A stretch of DNA of 64,000 bases from Pseudomonas koreensis (GCF_012986595.1 NZ_JAAQYM010000007.1:62001-126000), one strand, 5' to 3'. Positions 23,849-31,953 are shown, numbered from the stretch's first letter. The notes: generated by a model from the sequence alone, not told the origin. Numbers and translations: made by a program.

Positions 23849-25225
23849 ATGTCGGTCCCTCTGCGTGCCGTTCAACTCAACGAAGCAAACGCATTCCTTA
23901 AGAAATATCCTGAGGTTTTGTACGTCGACCTTCTGATTGCGGATATGAACGGTGTGGTGCGCGGCAAGCGCATCGAACGCACCAGTCTTCACAAGGTTTA
24001 CGAGAAAGGCATCAACCTGCCGGCCTCGCTCTTCGCCCTCGACATCAATGGCTCCACGGTGGAAAGCACCGGCCTGGGTCTGGACATCGGCGACTCGGAC
24101 CGCATCTGCTACCCGATCCCGGGCACCCTGAGCATCGAGCCGTGGCAGAAGCGTCCAACCGCCCAATTGCTGATGACCATGCACGAGCTGGAAGGTGAGC
24201 CGTTCTTCGCCGACCCGCGTGAAGTGCTGGCCAACGTCGTGCGCAAGTTCGATGAAATGGGCCTGACCATCTGCGCCGCGTTCGAACTCGAGTTCTACCT
24301 GATCGATCAGGACAACGTGAACGGCCGTCCGCAGTCGCCACGTTCGCCGGTGTCCGGCAAGCGCCCGGTGTCGACTCAGGTGTACCTGATCGACGACCTC
24401 GACGAATACGTCGACTGCCTGCAAGACATCCTCGAAGGCGCGAAAGAGCAGGGCATCCCGGCTGACGCCATCGTCAAGGAAAGCGCCCCGGCGCAGTTCG
24501 AAGTCAACCTGCATCACGTCTCCGACCCGATCAAGGCCTGCGACTACGCGGTTCTGCTCAAGCGTCTGGTGAAGAACATCGCCTACGACCACGAGATGGA
24601 CACCACCTTCATGGCCAAGCCGTATCCGGGCCAGGCGGGCAACGGTCTGCACGTGCACATTTCGATTCTGGACAAAGAAGGCAACAACATCTTCGCCAGC
24701 GAGGATCCCGAGCAGAACGCCGCGCTGCGACACGCGATCGGCGGTGTGCTCGAGACCCTGCCTGCGCAAATGGCTTTCCTCTGCCCGAACGTCAACTCGT
24801 ACCGCCGCTTTGGCGCGCAGTTCTACGTGCCGAACTCGCCGAGCTGGGGCATCGACAACCGCACCGTGGCAGTCCGTGTGCCGACCGGTTCGGCCGACGC
24901 CGTGCGCATCGAACACCGCGTCGCCGGTGCCGACGCCAACCCGTATCTGCTGATGGCCTCGGTGCTGGCCGGTATCCACCACGGCCTGACCAACCAGATC
25001 GAACCGGGTGCACCGGTGGAAGGCAACAGCTACGAGCAGAACGAGCAGAGCCTGCCGAACAACCTGCGCGACGCATTGCGCGAGCTGGACGACAGCGAAG
25101 TCATGGCCCGCTACATCGACCCGCTGTACATCGACGTGTTCGTCGCGTGCAAGGAAAGCGAGCTGGCCGAGTTCGAGAACTCGATCTCTGACCTTGAGTA
25201 CAACTGGTATCTGCATACCGTTTAA
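23849..25225 (+). CDS. puuA: Gamma-glutamylputrescine synthetase (glutamine synthetase family)
   Basis: A 458-residue glutamine-synthetase-fold ligase that would join glutamate to putrescine or another polyamine with ATP. Catalytic-domain motifs are AAFELEFYLID, APAQFEVNLHH, FMAKPYPGQAGNGLHVHIS (His loop), NSYRRFGAQF, and NRTVAVRVPTG. Fast-evolving N-terminal motifs such as VDLLIADMNGVVRGKR are typical of PuuA-type enzymes. Lack of the adenylylation-type NLYDLP loop separates it from GlnA. Only a weak AGGTG precedes the ATG. It is the first gene of the plus-strand catabolic set. A second copy is at 37328-38692. Confidence 0.92.
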   Translation: MSVPLRAVQLNEANAFLKKYPEVLYVDLLIADMNGVVRGKRIERTSLHKVYEKGINLPASLFALDINGSTVESTGLGLDIGDSDRICYPIPGTLSIEPWQKRPTAQLLMTMHELEGEPFFADPREVLANVVRKFDEMGLTICAAFELEFYLIDQDNVNGRPQSPRSPVSGKRPVSTQVYLIDDLDEYVDCLQDILEGAKEQGIPADAIVKESAPAQFEVNLHHVSDPIKACDYAVLLKRLVKNIAYDHEMDTTFMAKPYPGQAGNGLHVHISILDKEGNNIFASEDPEQNAALRHAIGGVLETLPAQMAFLCPNVNSYRRFGAQFYVPNSPSWGIDNRTVAVRVPTGSADAVRIEHRVAGADANPYLLMASVLAGIHHGLTNQIEPGAPVEGNSYEQNEQSLPNNLRDALRELDDSEVMARYIDPLYIDVFVACKESELAEFENSISDLEYNWYLHTV

Positions 25226-25240
25226 AGCCCAACACCATTC

Positions 25241-25335
25241 CCTGTAGGAGTGAGCCTGCTCGCGATAGCGTCGTCACATTCAAGAGTGATGGTGACTGAC
25301 CCACCGCTATCGCGAGCAGGCTCACTCCTACAGGG
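25241..25335. repeat. REP pair, family A (TGTAGGAGTGAGCCTGCTCGCGA)
   Basis: Long paired arms between the synthetase and aldehyde dehydrogenase genes. Confidence 0.9.
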
Positions 25336-25403
25336 GGTCGGTTACCAGATTTTGATCGGTGGCGTTCGTCCGCTGCTCACCAACCCCTTGTCGAGCCACA
25401 ACA

Positions 25404-26894
25404 ATGACCAACACCCGCAACGACTGGGAACAACGCTTCCAGTCCCTGAGTATCGAATCCCGCGCCTTCATCAACGGTGAATATCGCCCGGCGATCAGTG
25501 GCGACACATTCGAATGCCTGAGCCCCGTCGACGGCCGTTTCCTCGCCTCCGTCGCCAGCACCGATGAAGCCGACGCCAACCTCGCCGTCGAAGTTGCACG
25601 GCAGTCGTTCAATTCCGGCGTGTGGGCCAACAAGGCCCCGGCCGAGCGCAAGCGCATCCTGATTCGCTTCGCCGATCTGATCCTGCAGCACCAGGAAGAA
25701 CTGGCGCTGCTGGAGACCCTCGACATGGGCAAACCGATCAGCGACTCGATGAGCATCGATATCCCGGCGACCGCCAACGCGATCCGCTGGAGCGCCGAAG
25801 CGATCGACAAGATCTACGACGAAGTCGCCGCCACGCCGCACGACCAGCTCGGTCTGGTGACCCGTGAGCCGTCCGGCGTCGTCGCCGCCATCGTGCCGTG
25901 GAACTTCCCGCTGATCATGGCCAGCTGGAAGTTTGCTCCAGCGTTGGCAGCGGGCAACTCGTTCATCCTCAAGCCTTCGGAAAAATCGCCGCTGACCGCG
26001 ATCCGCATTGCCCAACTCGCGCTGGATGCCGGTATTCCCAAAGGCGTGTTCAACGTCCTGCCAGGCTTCGGCCACACCGTTGGCAAGGCGCTGGCGCTGC
26101 ACATGGACGTCGACGTGCTGGCCTTCACCGGCTCCACCGCGATTGCCAAGCAACTGATGATTTATGCCGGCCAGAGCAACATGAAACGCGTCTGGCTCGA
26201 AGCCGGGGGCAAGAGCCCGAACGTGGTGTTTGCCGACGCCCCGGACTTGCGCGCAGCAGCCCAGGCCGCCGCCGGCGCCATCGCCTTCAATCAGGGCGAA
26301 GTGTGCACCGCCGGTTCGCGTCTGCTGGTCGAGCGTTCGATCCGCGAGCAATTCATTCCGCTGCTGGTGGAAGCGCTGCAAGCGTGGAAACCGGGGCATG
26401 CGCTCGACCCGGCGACCACCGTCGGCGCGGTGGTCGATCAGCGACAGCTGGACAACGTGCTGCGCTACATCAGCATCGGTCGCGAGCAGGGCGCCGAGCT
26501 GATTGCCGGCGGCCAGCGCACCCTCGAAGAAACCGGTGGCCTCTATGTGCAGCCGGCGATCTTCGATGGCGTGACCAATGCGATGACCATCGCCCGCGAA
26601 GAAATCTTCGGCCCGGTGCTGTCGCTGATCACCTTCGACACCGTTGAGGAAGCGCTGCAGATCGCCAACGACAGCATCTTCGGTCTCGCCGCCGGCGTCT
26701 GGACCAGCAACCTGAGCAAGGCGCACACCTTCGCTCGCGGCCTGCGTGCCGGCAGCGTGTGGGTCAACCAGTACGACGGCGGCGACATGACCGCGCCGTT
26801 CGGTGGCTACAAACAGTCGGGCAACGGTCGCGACAAATCGCTGCATGCGTTCGACAAGTACACCGAACTGAAAGCGACCTGGATCAAGCTCTGA
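25404..26894 (+). CDS. puuC: Gamma-glutamyl-gamma-aminobutyraldehyde dehydrogenase (PuuC/KauB-like)
   Basis: A 496-residue NAD(P)-dependent aldehyde dehydrogenase. Motifs are VAAIVPWNFPLIM, KPSEKSPLTA, the cofactor GSTAIAKQLM, the general base in WLEAGGKSP, the catalytic Cys near residue 301 in NQGEVCTAGSR, and EEIFGPVLSL. In this pathway it oxidises gamma-glutamyl-aminobutyraldehyde to the acid. The ATG at 25404 begins the family-typical N-terminus; a longer frame from 25359 is unlikely. The ribosome-binding site is weak. It lies between the synthetase and oxidase genes, as expected for one pathway. Confidence 0.93.
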   Translation: MTNTRNDWEQRFQSLSIESRAFINGEYRPAISGDTFECLSPVDGRFLASVASTDEADANLAVEVARQSFNSGVWANKAPAERKRILIRFADLILQHQEELALLETLDMGKPISDSMSIDIPATANAIRWSAEAIDKIYDEVAATPHDQLGLVTREPSGVVAAIVPWNFPLIMASWKFAPALAAGNSFILKPSEKSPLTAIRIAQLALDAGIPKGVFNVLPGFGHTVGKALALHMDVDVLAFTGSTAIAKQLMIYAGQSNMKRVWLEAGGKSPNVVFADAPDLRAAAQAAAGAIAFNQGEVCTAGSRLLVERSIREQFIPLLVEALQAWKPGHALDPATTVGAVVDQRQLDNVLRYISIGREQGAELIAGGQRTLEETGGLYVQPAIFDGVTNAMTIAREEIFGPVLSLITFDTVEEALQIANDSIFGLAAGVWTSNLSKAHTFARGLRAGSVWVNQYDGGDMTAPFGGYKQSGNGRDKSLHAFDKYTELKATWIKL

Positions 26895-26936
26895 TTTTCT
26901 AAAGCGGTGGTCGCCTTTGACGGGCGACCTTCGGAG

Positions 26937-26957
26937 AACAATAAAATGAAACAACAA
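26937..26957 (+). promoter_or_regulatory. Two A-rich Hfq/Crc-like motifs flanking the oxidase start codon
   Basis: AACAATAA lies between GGAG and the ATG at 26946. AACAACAA follows immediately inside the coding region (codons 2-4). Both fit AANAANAA. The doublet makes post-transcriptional catabolite control plausible. Confidence 0.4.
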
Positions 26958-28229
26958 CACGTAAACAGCTACTACGCCGCCACCCGTAATGAAGTCATCG
27001 ACTTCCCGACCCTTGAAGAGTCGGTCGAGTGCGATGTCTGCATCATCGGCGCCGGCTACACCGGCCTGTCCTCAGCACTGTTCCTCACCGAGGCCGGCTA
27101 CAAAGTGACGGTGCTGGAAGCGGCAAAAGTCGGCTACGGCGCCAGCGGTCGCAACGGCGGTCAACTGGTCAACTCCTACAGCCGCGACGTCGACGTGATC
27201 GAAGAGCGCTATGGCGACAAGACGGCAGAAATCCTCGGCAGCATGATCTTCGAAGGCGCCGACATCATCCGCTCGCGCATCAAGGAATACGACATCCAAT
27301 GCGACTACCGCCCGGGCGGTATTTTCGCAGCGATGAACAAGAAACAACTCAACGGTCTGGCCGAGCAGAAGCGCAGCTGGGAACGTTACGGCAACAAAAA
27401 CCTGAAGATGCTCGACGCCGCTGACATTCGTCGCGAAGTCGGCTCCGACGCCTACGTTGGCGGCCTGCTGGACATGCAGGGCGGTCACGTTCACCCGCTG
27501 AACCTGGCGCTCGGTGAAGCCGCGGCCATCGTGCGTCTGGGCGGCAAGATCTACGAGCAATCGGCTGCCGTGGAAATCAAATACGGCGAGCCAAACGTCG
27601 TGCGCACTGCCAAAGGCCAGGTGCGCGCCAAGTACCTGCTGATCGCCGGCAACGCCTACCTGCCGCAAGGCCTGGACAACCGCGTAACCGCGAAAAGTAT
27701 GCCGTGCGGCTCGCAGATCGTCGTCACCGAACCGCTGACCGAGAAACAGGCGCGCAGCCTGATCACCAACAACTACTGCGTCGAAGACTGCAACTACTTG
27801 CTGGATTACTACCGCCTCACCGCTGACAACCGTCTGCTCTACGGCGGCGGCGTGGTCTACGGCGCGCGCGAACCGGATGACATCGAACAGCTGATCCGCC
27901 CGAAGATCCTCAAGACCTTCCCGCAGCTCAAAGACGTGAAAATCGACTACCGCTGGACCGGCAACTTCCTGCTGACCATGTCGCGCATGCCGCAATTCGG
28001 CCGCATCGAGAAAAATGCCTACTACATGCAGGGCTACAGCGGCCACGGCGTCACCTGCTCGCACCTGGCCGGCAAACTGATCTCGGAGATGATCCGCGGC
28101 GACGCCGAACGCTTCGACGCCTTCGCCTCCTTGCCACACATGCCCATGATCGGCGGCCGCACCTTCTCGGCTCCGCTGACCGCTCTCGGCGCCGTCTACT
28201 ACTCGCTGCGCGACCGCTTCGGCATCTAG
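26946..28229 (+). CDS. puuB: Gamma-glutamylputrescine oxidase (FAD-dependent, PuuB/PauB-like)
   Basis: A 427-residue flavin amine oxidase of the DAO family. The FAD motif is CDVCIIGAGYTGLSSA (residues 28-43), followed by GYGASGRNGGQLVNSYSRD, GGHVHPLNLALG, LDYYRLTADNRLLYGGG and a C-terminal YYMQGYSGHGVTCSHLAGK that closes the flavin site. It would oxidise gamma-glutamylputrescine to the aldehyde used by PuuC. GGAG lies upstream of the ATG. A terminator follows. A paralogue at 35899-37182 shares the whole architecture. Confidence 0.93.
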   Translation: MKQQHVNSYYAATRNEVIDFPTLEESVECDVCIIGAGYTGLSSALFLTEAGYKVTVLEAAKVGYGASGRNGGQLVNSYSRDVDVIEERYGDKTAEILGSMIFEGADIIRSRIKEYDIQCDYRPGGIFAAMNKKQLNGLAEQKRSWERYGNKNLKMLDAADIRREVGSDAYVGGLLDMQGGHVHPLNLALGEAAAIVRLGGKIYEQSAAVEIKYGEPNVVRTAKGQVRAKYLLIAGNAYLPQGLDNRVTAKSMPCGSQIVVTEPLTEKQARSLITNNYCVEDCNYLLDYYRLTADNRLLYGGGVVYGAREPDDIEQLIRPKILKTFPQLKDVKIDYRWTGNFLLTMSRMPQFGRIEKNAYYMQGYSGHGVTCSHLAGKLISEMIRGDAERFDAFASLPHMPMIGGRTFSAPLTALGAVYYSLRDRFGI

Positions 28230-28236
28230 GTTACCT

Positions 28237-28273
28237 CCCCGGCGGCGGTCCCCAAGACCTCGCCGGTTTTTTA
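28237..28273 (+). terminator. Rho-independent terminator after the oxidase gene
   Basis: CCGGCG (28239-28244) pairs with CGCCGG (28261-28266), followed by TTTTTT. It closes the plus-strand catabolic operon. Confidence 0.8.
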
Positions 28274-28296
28274 TCTGATACACCAAGAATCAAAAT

Positions 28297-28392
28297 GTAG
28301 GAGTGAGCCTGCTCGCGATGAGGCCGGCCCAGCCACTATCCCTCCCACAGAAACACTACAAACCCTGTGGGAGTCTGGCTTGCCAGCGATGA
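28297..28392. repeat. Mixed REP pair, family A
   Basis: A TGTAGGAGTGAGCCTGCTCGCGATG arm (28297-28321) and a diverged GTGGGAGTCTGGCTTGCCAGCGATG arm (about 28368-28392) lie in the same orientation, unlike the inverted pairs elsewhere. Confidence 0.7.
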
Positions 28393-28438
28393 CGCCCTGA
28401 CAAGCGCCACACAGCAAACTGACACAAAAGAGATCCAA

Positions 28439-28531
28439 CTGTGGGAGCGAGCCTGCTCGCGAAGAGGCCATATCAGCCAGCATCGTTGTCGACTGACACA
28501 CCGCTTTCGCGAGCAGGCTCGCTCCCACAGT
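28439..28531. repeat. REP pair, family A
   Basis: GTGGGAGCGAGCCTGCTCGCGAA faces TTCGCGAGCAGGCTCGCTCCCAC. With the neighbouring element it fills most of the 490-base gap before the regulator gene. Confidence 0.9.
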
Positions 28532-28718
28532 GACTGCATTACCAAGGCCAGAAGGACTTTTGCCCCACCGTCCATCGAACCTGCTGAGCAACACCGGCAA
28601 ACGTGATTTAATAGCCGCCTTTCACGGTTCCGGGACACGGGAGCAACGTGATCCGCGCCTCGCGCGGCACCCGCCACCCACCCCCATTGCCCTTAAGTAC
28701 TACTCACATAAGGCTGTC

Positions 28719-29267
28719 ATGGATACGGGTTCTCGACTCAAACTAGTACGCGAAAGCTACAAACTCTCCCAGCGCGAGCTGGCCCGGCGTAGCGGCGTGA
28801 CCAATGCCACCATCTCCCTGATCGAACAGAATCGCGTCAGTCCTTCCGTCAGCTCCCTGAAAAAGCTGCTCGAAGGCATCCCGATGTCCCTGGCCGACTT
28901 CTTCACCTTCGACCAGCCCCCGCGCGAACACCAATACGTCTTCCGCGCCAACGAACAACCCGATCTCGGCCGCCACGGCCTGCGCCTGCTGCTGATCGGC
29001 GCCTCGGTCCCCAGCCGCCAGATGCGCCTGCTACGCGAGCAATACGCCCCGGGTGCGAGCTCCGGGGAAGAGCCGATCGTGCATGCGGAAGGCGAGGAGT
29101 GCGGACTTGTTACGCGTGGCACGGTTGAGTTGACCGTGGATGGGCAGGTGAGCGTGTTGAATGCGGGGGATGGGTATTACTTTCCGACGACGCTGCCGCA
29201 TAAGTTCCGCAATATTGGGGCGGATGAGGCTGAGATTATTAGTGCGAATACGCCGGCTAACTTCTGA
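28719..29267 (+). CDS. puuR: Polyamine-responsive repressor (PuuR/PauR-like, XRE-HTH plus cupin)
   Basis: A 182-residue regulator. The N-terminal XRE helix-turn-helix has LSQRELARRSGVTNATISLI (residues about 17-36) and SVSSLKKLLEGIPMSLADFF. The C-terminal half is a cupin sensor domain (YAPGASSGEEPIVHAEGEEC, then GDGYYFPTTLPHKF). Length and architecture match E. coli PuuR and Pseudomonas PauR, which repress putrescine utilisation genes and respond to polyamines or their products. The ATG at 28719 is chosen because the HTH begins close to it; the upstream frame is not protein-like. A strong terminator follows. Confidence 0.93.
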   Translation: MDTGSRLKLVRESYKLSQRELARRSGVTNATISLIEQNRVSPSVSSLKKLLEGIPMSLADFFTFDQPPREHQYVFRANEQPDLGRHGLRLLLIGASVPSRQMRLLREQYAPGASSGEEPIVHAEGEECGLVTRGTVELTVDGQVSVLNAGDGYYFPTTLPHKFRNIGADEAEIISANTPANF

Positions 29268-29301
29268 TTGATGCTTTAGGTAAAAACCATACGCTGTAAG
29301 T

Positions 29302-29339
29302 AAATCCGACGCCTTGTTGAAGGGCGTCGGATTTTTTTT
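29302..29339 (+). terminator. Strong rho-independent terminator after the polyamine regulator gene
   Basis: AATCCGACGCC and GGCGTCGGATT pair around a 9-base loop, followed by a run of T. It marks the boundary of the A+T-rich segment to the right. Confidence 0.9.
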
Positions 29340-29541
29340 GAGTCGAGGAAAGATTTGTAGGTTTGATGGTTTTTATTTGTAGGACAATTCTGAATTAATG
29401 CGTGATGATGCTAGGTTTATGGTGTTATGAGTTTTCGTGCATGTTTACATTGGTGTTGATATTTGTGCGCTTCTTTCTTGGTTGGTCAGGATTTTTTCGA
29501 ACTCAATTAATTGTTTTAAATGGTTTAATGCGGGTGGTGTC

Positions 29542-29967
29542 GTGAAGTTGAGCATTCGATTTCTGTGTCAGGTTGTCCTTCTGTTCTTTTTAACTGTCGC
29601 ATTTAGCTATATTTTCGCGATGGTTCTAATAAATTTTATGATTCAGATTTTACCGCTGGAAGGACTGATCAGGAAATTTGCTGAGGGCTTCATGTTTCTG
29701 ATTTATCTGTATGTAAATTTATTCTACTGCTTTCCCGATCAGGTAGCTGAGTTGCGAGGTCGACATGCTGGGTCTAGACGCTATCCTGCTTGGGTAAGGC
29801 ATTTCATCGCTGGCAGTTGCGCACTTATATTTGAAGAGGTCGCTTATTACTTTATTAGCGATACTTGGAGTTTTTCAGAACTGCTGTATAGGTTGCTGAG
29901 TTTTTCGGTGTTCTTCGCTTTTTACGGATATTTTATGTCCGGGAAAGAATTTAAAGGTGGGCGGTGA
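29542..29967 (+). CDS. Multi-pass membrane protein, candidate T6SS immunity protein
   Basis: A 141-residue hydrophobic protein with about four predicted helices: VVLLFFLTVAFSYIFAMVLI near residues 11-30, GFMFLIYLYVNLFYCF, FIAGSCALIFEEVAYYFI, and LLSFSVFFAFYGYFM. The gene is A+T-rich. The GTG at 29542 is preferred because it begins MKLSIRF directly before the first helix; a GTG at 29437 would add 35 residues of unlikely sequence. Its 3' end overlaps the convergent DUF4225 gene by 46 bases. I recognise no named family. Position beside an Hcp/DUF4225 pair and its membrane nature suggest an inner-membrane immunity protein; this is inference. Confidence 0.65.
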   Translation: MKLSIRFLCQVVLLFFLTVAFSYIFAMVLINFMIQILPLEGLIRKFAEGFMFLIYLYVNLFYCFPDQVAELRGRHAGSRRYPAWVRHFIAGSCALIFEEVAYYFISDTWSFSELLYRLLSFSVFFAFYGYFMSGKEFKGGR

Positions 29968-30665
29968 TTTTTGTTGTTGGTTTGTTGTGTGACTTCGTTG
30001 TCGATGTTTCTAATGGTGATGCCGTCAATCAAGGCCTCAAAAGCGAGCGATACTTTCCCCATTCTCTTATAGGCCCGCTCATAATTCATAGGGTCGCGAA
30101 TGAATAGCTCCACTGAGTCGGGTTTTCGAACTGGTTGAAGTATGCTGAATATAGAGAGCCCTATGTCAACACCAAAATAGGCAATATTTCCATGGGAAGA
30201 GTCACCCGCTAAGAATTGATAGATTTGGCGGATTGGACCAACTACTGCTGGGTTTTCAGGGCCGTAGTAAATGTTTGCTAGTCCTTCATAGATATTGTTA
30301 GCTCCATGTAATGAATAGGCGGTGCCGGCCACTGCGTTTTTTGGTGTTCTGGAAGCGAAATATACTGAGGCGATTTGGATTTGCATCATCCCCGCGGCAA
30401 CACCTACACCGTTTTGAGCATAGAACGATACTTTGTTCAATAAGTCAGAGTGTTCCTCCCTGAGCTCCTGCAGCCCTTGTTTGGCACTCATAAAACCTTC
30501 ATCCACCGCCCGAATAACCTCATTCGCATAAGACGAAACGATCTCGCTAAATCGAAGTTGGCTGAAGCTATCGTACAACTGAGTCGCGCCGATCTGGCAC
30601 CCGAATGCGACCAGATCGGAAGCAGCGCGGGTGACGTCGTTGATGTCACACGAATCCTCATTCAT
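29922..30665 (-). CDS. DUF4225 domain protein, candidate Hcp-delivered T6SS effector
   Basis: A 247-residue protein I assign to DUF4225 from the segment YSLHGANNIYEGLANIYYGP (residues 117-136) followed by NPAVVGPIRQIYQ. The N-terminal 80 residues are helical (VIRAVDEGFMSAKQGLQELR). Two hydrophobic segments (about 86-104 with GVGVAAGMMQIQIASVYF, and 161-177) could insert into a membrane. There is no signal peptide. Its start overlaps the hcp stop by 8 bases; the ATG at 30665 is preferred because GGGGA is 7 bases upstream, whereas the ATG at 30671 would be too close. Overlap with hcp suggests coupled expression and loading into the Hcp tube. A pore-forming mode is a guess. Confidence 0.8.
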   Translation of the reverse strand: MNEDSCDINDVTRAASDLVAFGCQIGATQLYDSFSQLRFSEIVSSYANEVIRAVDEGFMSAKQGLQELREEHSDLLNKVSFYAQNGVGVAAGMMQIQIASVYFASRTPKNAVAGTAYSLHGANNIYEGLANIYYGPENPAVVGPIRQIYQFLAGDSSHGNIAYFGVDIGLSIFSILQPVRKPDSVELFIRDPMNYERAYKRMGKVSLAFEALIDGITIRNIDNEVTQQTNNKNHRPPLNSFPDIKYP

Positions 30666-31158
30666 CGTCATTTCCCCACGTGCTGTAGCCGCACGTGCCC
30701 GCCTGAATGTGCGTCCAACTGATCTCTCGGTAAGTGAATGACACCAGTTCCTGTGGCTGTGCGTCGTTCAAGTGAATGGCATGGGGGACCTGGAGGTTGA
30801 TGTGGGCGATTTTTGCGCCGCTTATGTGGATTTTGAAGTATTTGTCTTGCGTGCCAGCGGGGGAGGTTCGGTAGAAAAAGATGGTGCAGTCCAGCACTTC
30901 GCGTTCGTGAAGTGCGGCGGACAGTAGGGGAGAGGATTTGTCGATGTTCTTGGTGATCATGATCGGCAAGTGCTTGCCACGGTCGGCAGTGACGCCGCCG
31001 TTATTGCCGGTGGTCATGTTGTGGGAGTAGGCCAGAACCATGATTTCGTCGAGGTGACCTAACTGACATTTGTTGCCGATTGAGTTTGTGTCGGAGCAAC
31101 CGGCGGAGATCAAGCCTTGACGGTTTCCGGTAATGCTCATGTAGCTGTGGTTGGCCAT
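30658..31158 (-). CDS. hcp: Type VI secretion tube protein Hcp (TssD)
   Basis: A 166-residue Hcp-family protein. Family features are the start MANHSYMSITGNRQGLISAG, the segment HLDEIMVLAYSHNM, the loop GKHLPIMITKNIDKSSPLL, and the C-terminal LVSFTYREISWTHI. By family knowledge it forms stacked hexameric rings that make the T6SS inner tube and can carry small effectors in the lumen. No sheath, baseplate or VgrG genes are in the window, so it is an orphan copy. The ribosome-binding site is weak (CAGAG). A sigma-70-like promoter is about 125 bases upstream. It is followed by an overlapping DUF4225 gene. Confidence 0.93.
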   Translation of the reverse strand: MANHSYMSITGNRQGLISAGCSDTNSIGNKCQLGHLDEIMVLAYSHNMTTGNNGGVTADRGKHLPIMITKNIDKSSPLLSAALHEREVLDCTIFFYRTSPAGTQDKYFKIHISGAKIAHINLQVPHAIHLNDAQPQELVSFTYREISWTHIQAGTCGYSTWGNDDE

Positions 31159-31281
31159 GGATGCTCTGCTTTGTTGGCTGGAAAACTCTTGTTTGAAGAG
31201 TAACCGTCAACTAAAGCCGGAGCAGTGAGGCACCGGTTCGCTGTGGGTGATGTTCGGACGCGTCTTACAAGACACACGGAA

Positions 31282-31310
31282 GTTATAAGGTGATTATTCT
31301 GACGTGCCAA
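31282..31310 (-). promoter_or_regulatory. Sigma-70-like promoter of the hcp-DUF4225 pair
   Basis: On the minus strand TTGGCA (31305-31310) and TATAAC (31282-31287) are separated by 17 bases. Each hexamer differs from consensus at one position. Transcription would start near 31275 and give a leader of about 115 bases before hcp. Confidence 0.6.
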
Positions 31311-31373
31311 CGACGTTATCGCTGGTGGTATGGCCGGGCGTTTATGAAGTTGGCACTTTTGGCAATCTGTTGT

Positions 31374-31664
31374 TTATGAAATGGACCCGTCAAAGCCTCG
31401 CTGCTCGATTACGCGAAACACATCACTCACATCCTGCACCAGGATCCTGGCGATGTTGGTGACCGTGTTGATGTCGTGTTCGGCGTAGTCGGGGAGGCTG
31501 GTGCAGGCGATGAGGTCGAGGTATTTGAGGACGGCGTTGAGGCGTTCGGCGAGGCAGGCGTGGAGTTCGCGCAATGGGGCATCGGCGTCGATCAGGAGGA
31601 CAGGGTGGTCGGTGGCGGGGTGGGACATGTGCGCGTAGTGGTGGAGCGGTGTTTGCGTCGTCAT
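31374..31664 (-). CDS. Small hypothetical protein (96 residues), possibly DUF3077/DUF6124-like
   Basis: A 96-residue soluble, mostly helical protein. It includes HYAHMSHPATDHPVLLID, LRELHACLAERLNAVLKYLD, and VTNIARILVQDVSDVFRVIE. Small proteins of this general shape are common in Pseudomonas (DUF3077/DUF6124 groups); I am not certain of the assignment. The ATG at 31664 has AAGGA upstream. It has an unusually long leader with inverted repeats (31665-31892). It is downstream of the Hcp cassette on the same strand orientation but has its own promoter region, so a functional link is not shown. Confidence 0.65.
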   Translation of the reverse strand: MTTQTPLHHYAHMSHPATDHPVLLIDADAPLRELHACLAERLNAVLKYLDLIACTSLPDYAEHDINTVTNIARILVQDVSDVFRVIEQRGFDGSIS

Positions 31665-31892
31665 GGTGTTAATCCTTGGCAAAGAAGAATTGCCACCATT
31701 GTGCTGCGAAACAAAAGGGTGGCAGCTATGCGCGGGTTCGCAGACCGGAGGATAAACACCATGACCCGGCAGACCCGGAGGTCTCCCACGCACAACCGCC
31801 ATAAAACGTGGACAGCCGGGAGTCGGCCGAACCTGACGGAACAAGGTGTCAATCTTAAGGGCTGCGAAACCCTATCGCTAATTTAGTTAGCG
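31665..31892 (-). promoter_or_regulatory. Structured leader upstream of the 96-residue protein gene
   Basis: Two inverted repeats are seen. One is CGCTAA-N5-TTAGCG (31876-31892). The other is a 7-bp stem TGCCACC/GGTGGCA (31691-31697 and 31718-31724) with an inner TTGT/ACAA pairing, ending about 25 bases before the start codon. The stretch between is G+C-rich and lacks a convincing gene. It may be an operator plus a regulatory mRNA leader. Confidence 0.4.
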
Positions 31893-31953
31893 GCGACACC
31901 ACTCTAGTCATCCATTTCAGCCATAACAACCGACCTGTAGGACGCCAACCCAA

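Noticed and set aside
23834..25216. 460-codon minus-strand frame opposite the gamma-glutamylputrescine synthetase gene
   Set aside because: Antisense shadow of a clear glutamine synthetase family gene.
25377..26960. 527-codon minus-strand frame opposite the aldehyde dehydrogenase gene
   Set aside because: Antisense shadow; lacks any domain while the plus strand has all catalytic motifs.
28297..28531. Clustered short repeats resembling a CRISPR array
   Set aside because: These are palindromic REP arms with unequal spacing and no constant spacer length; no cas genes are present.
29437..29541. Longer N-terminus (GTG at 29437) for the putative immunity protein
   Set aside because: The added 35 residues look random and separate the ribosome-binding site from the first membrane helix; kept only as an alternative.
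31297..31312. Possible sigma-54 promoter (TTGGCACG) upstream of hcp
   Set aside because: No -12 TTGC follows; the same bases form a better sigma-70 -35 element.
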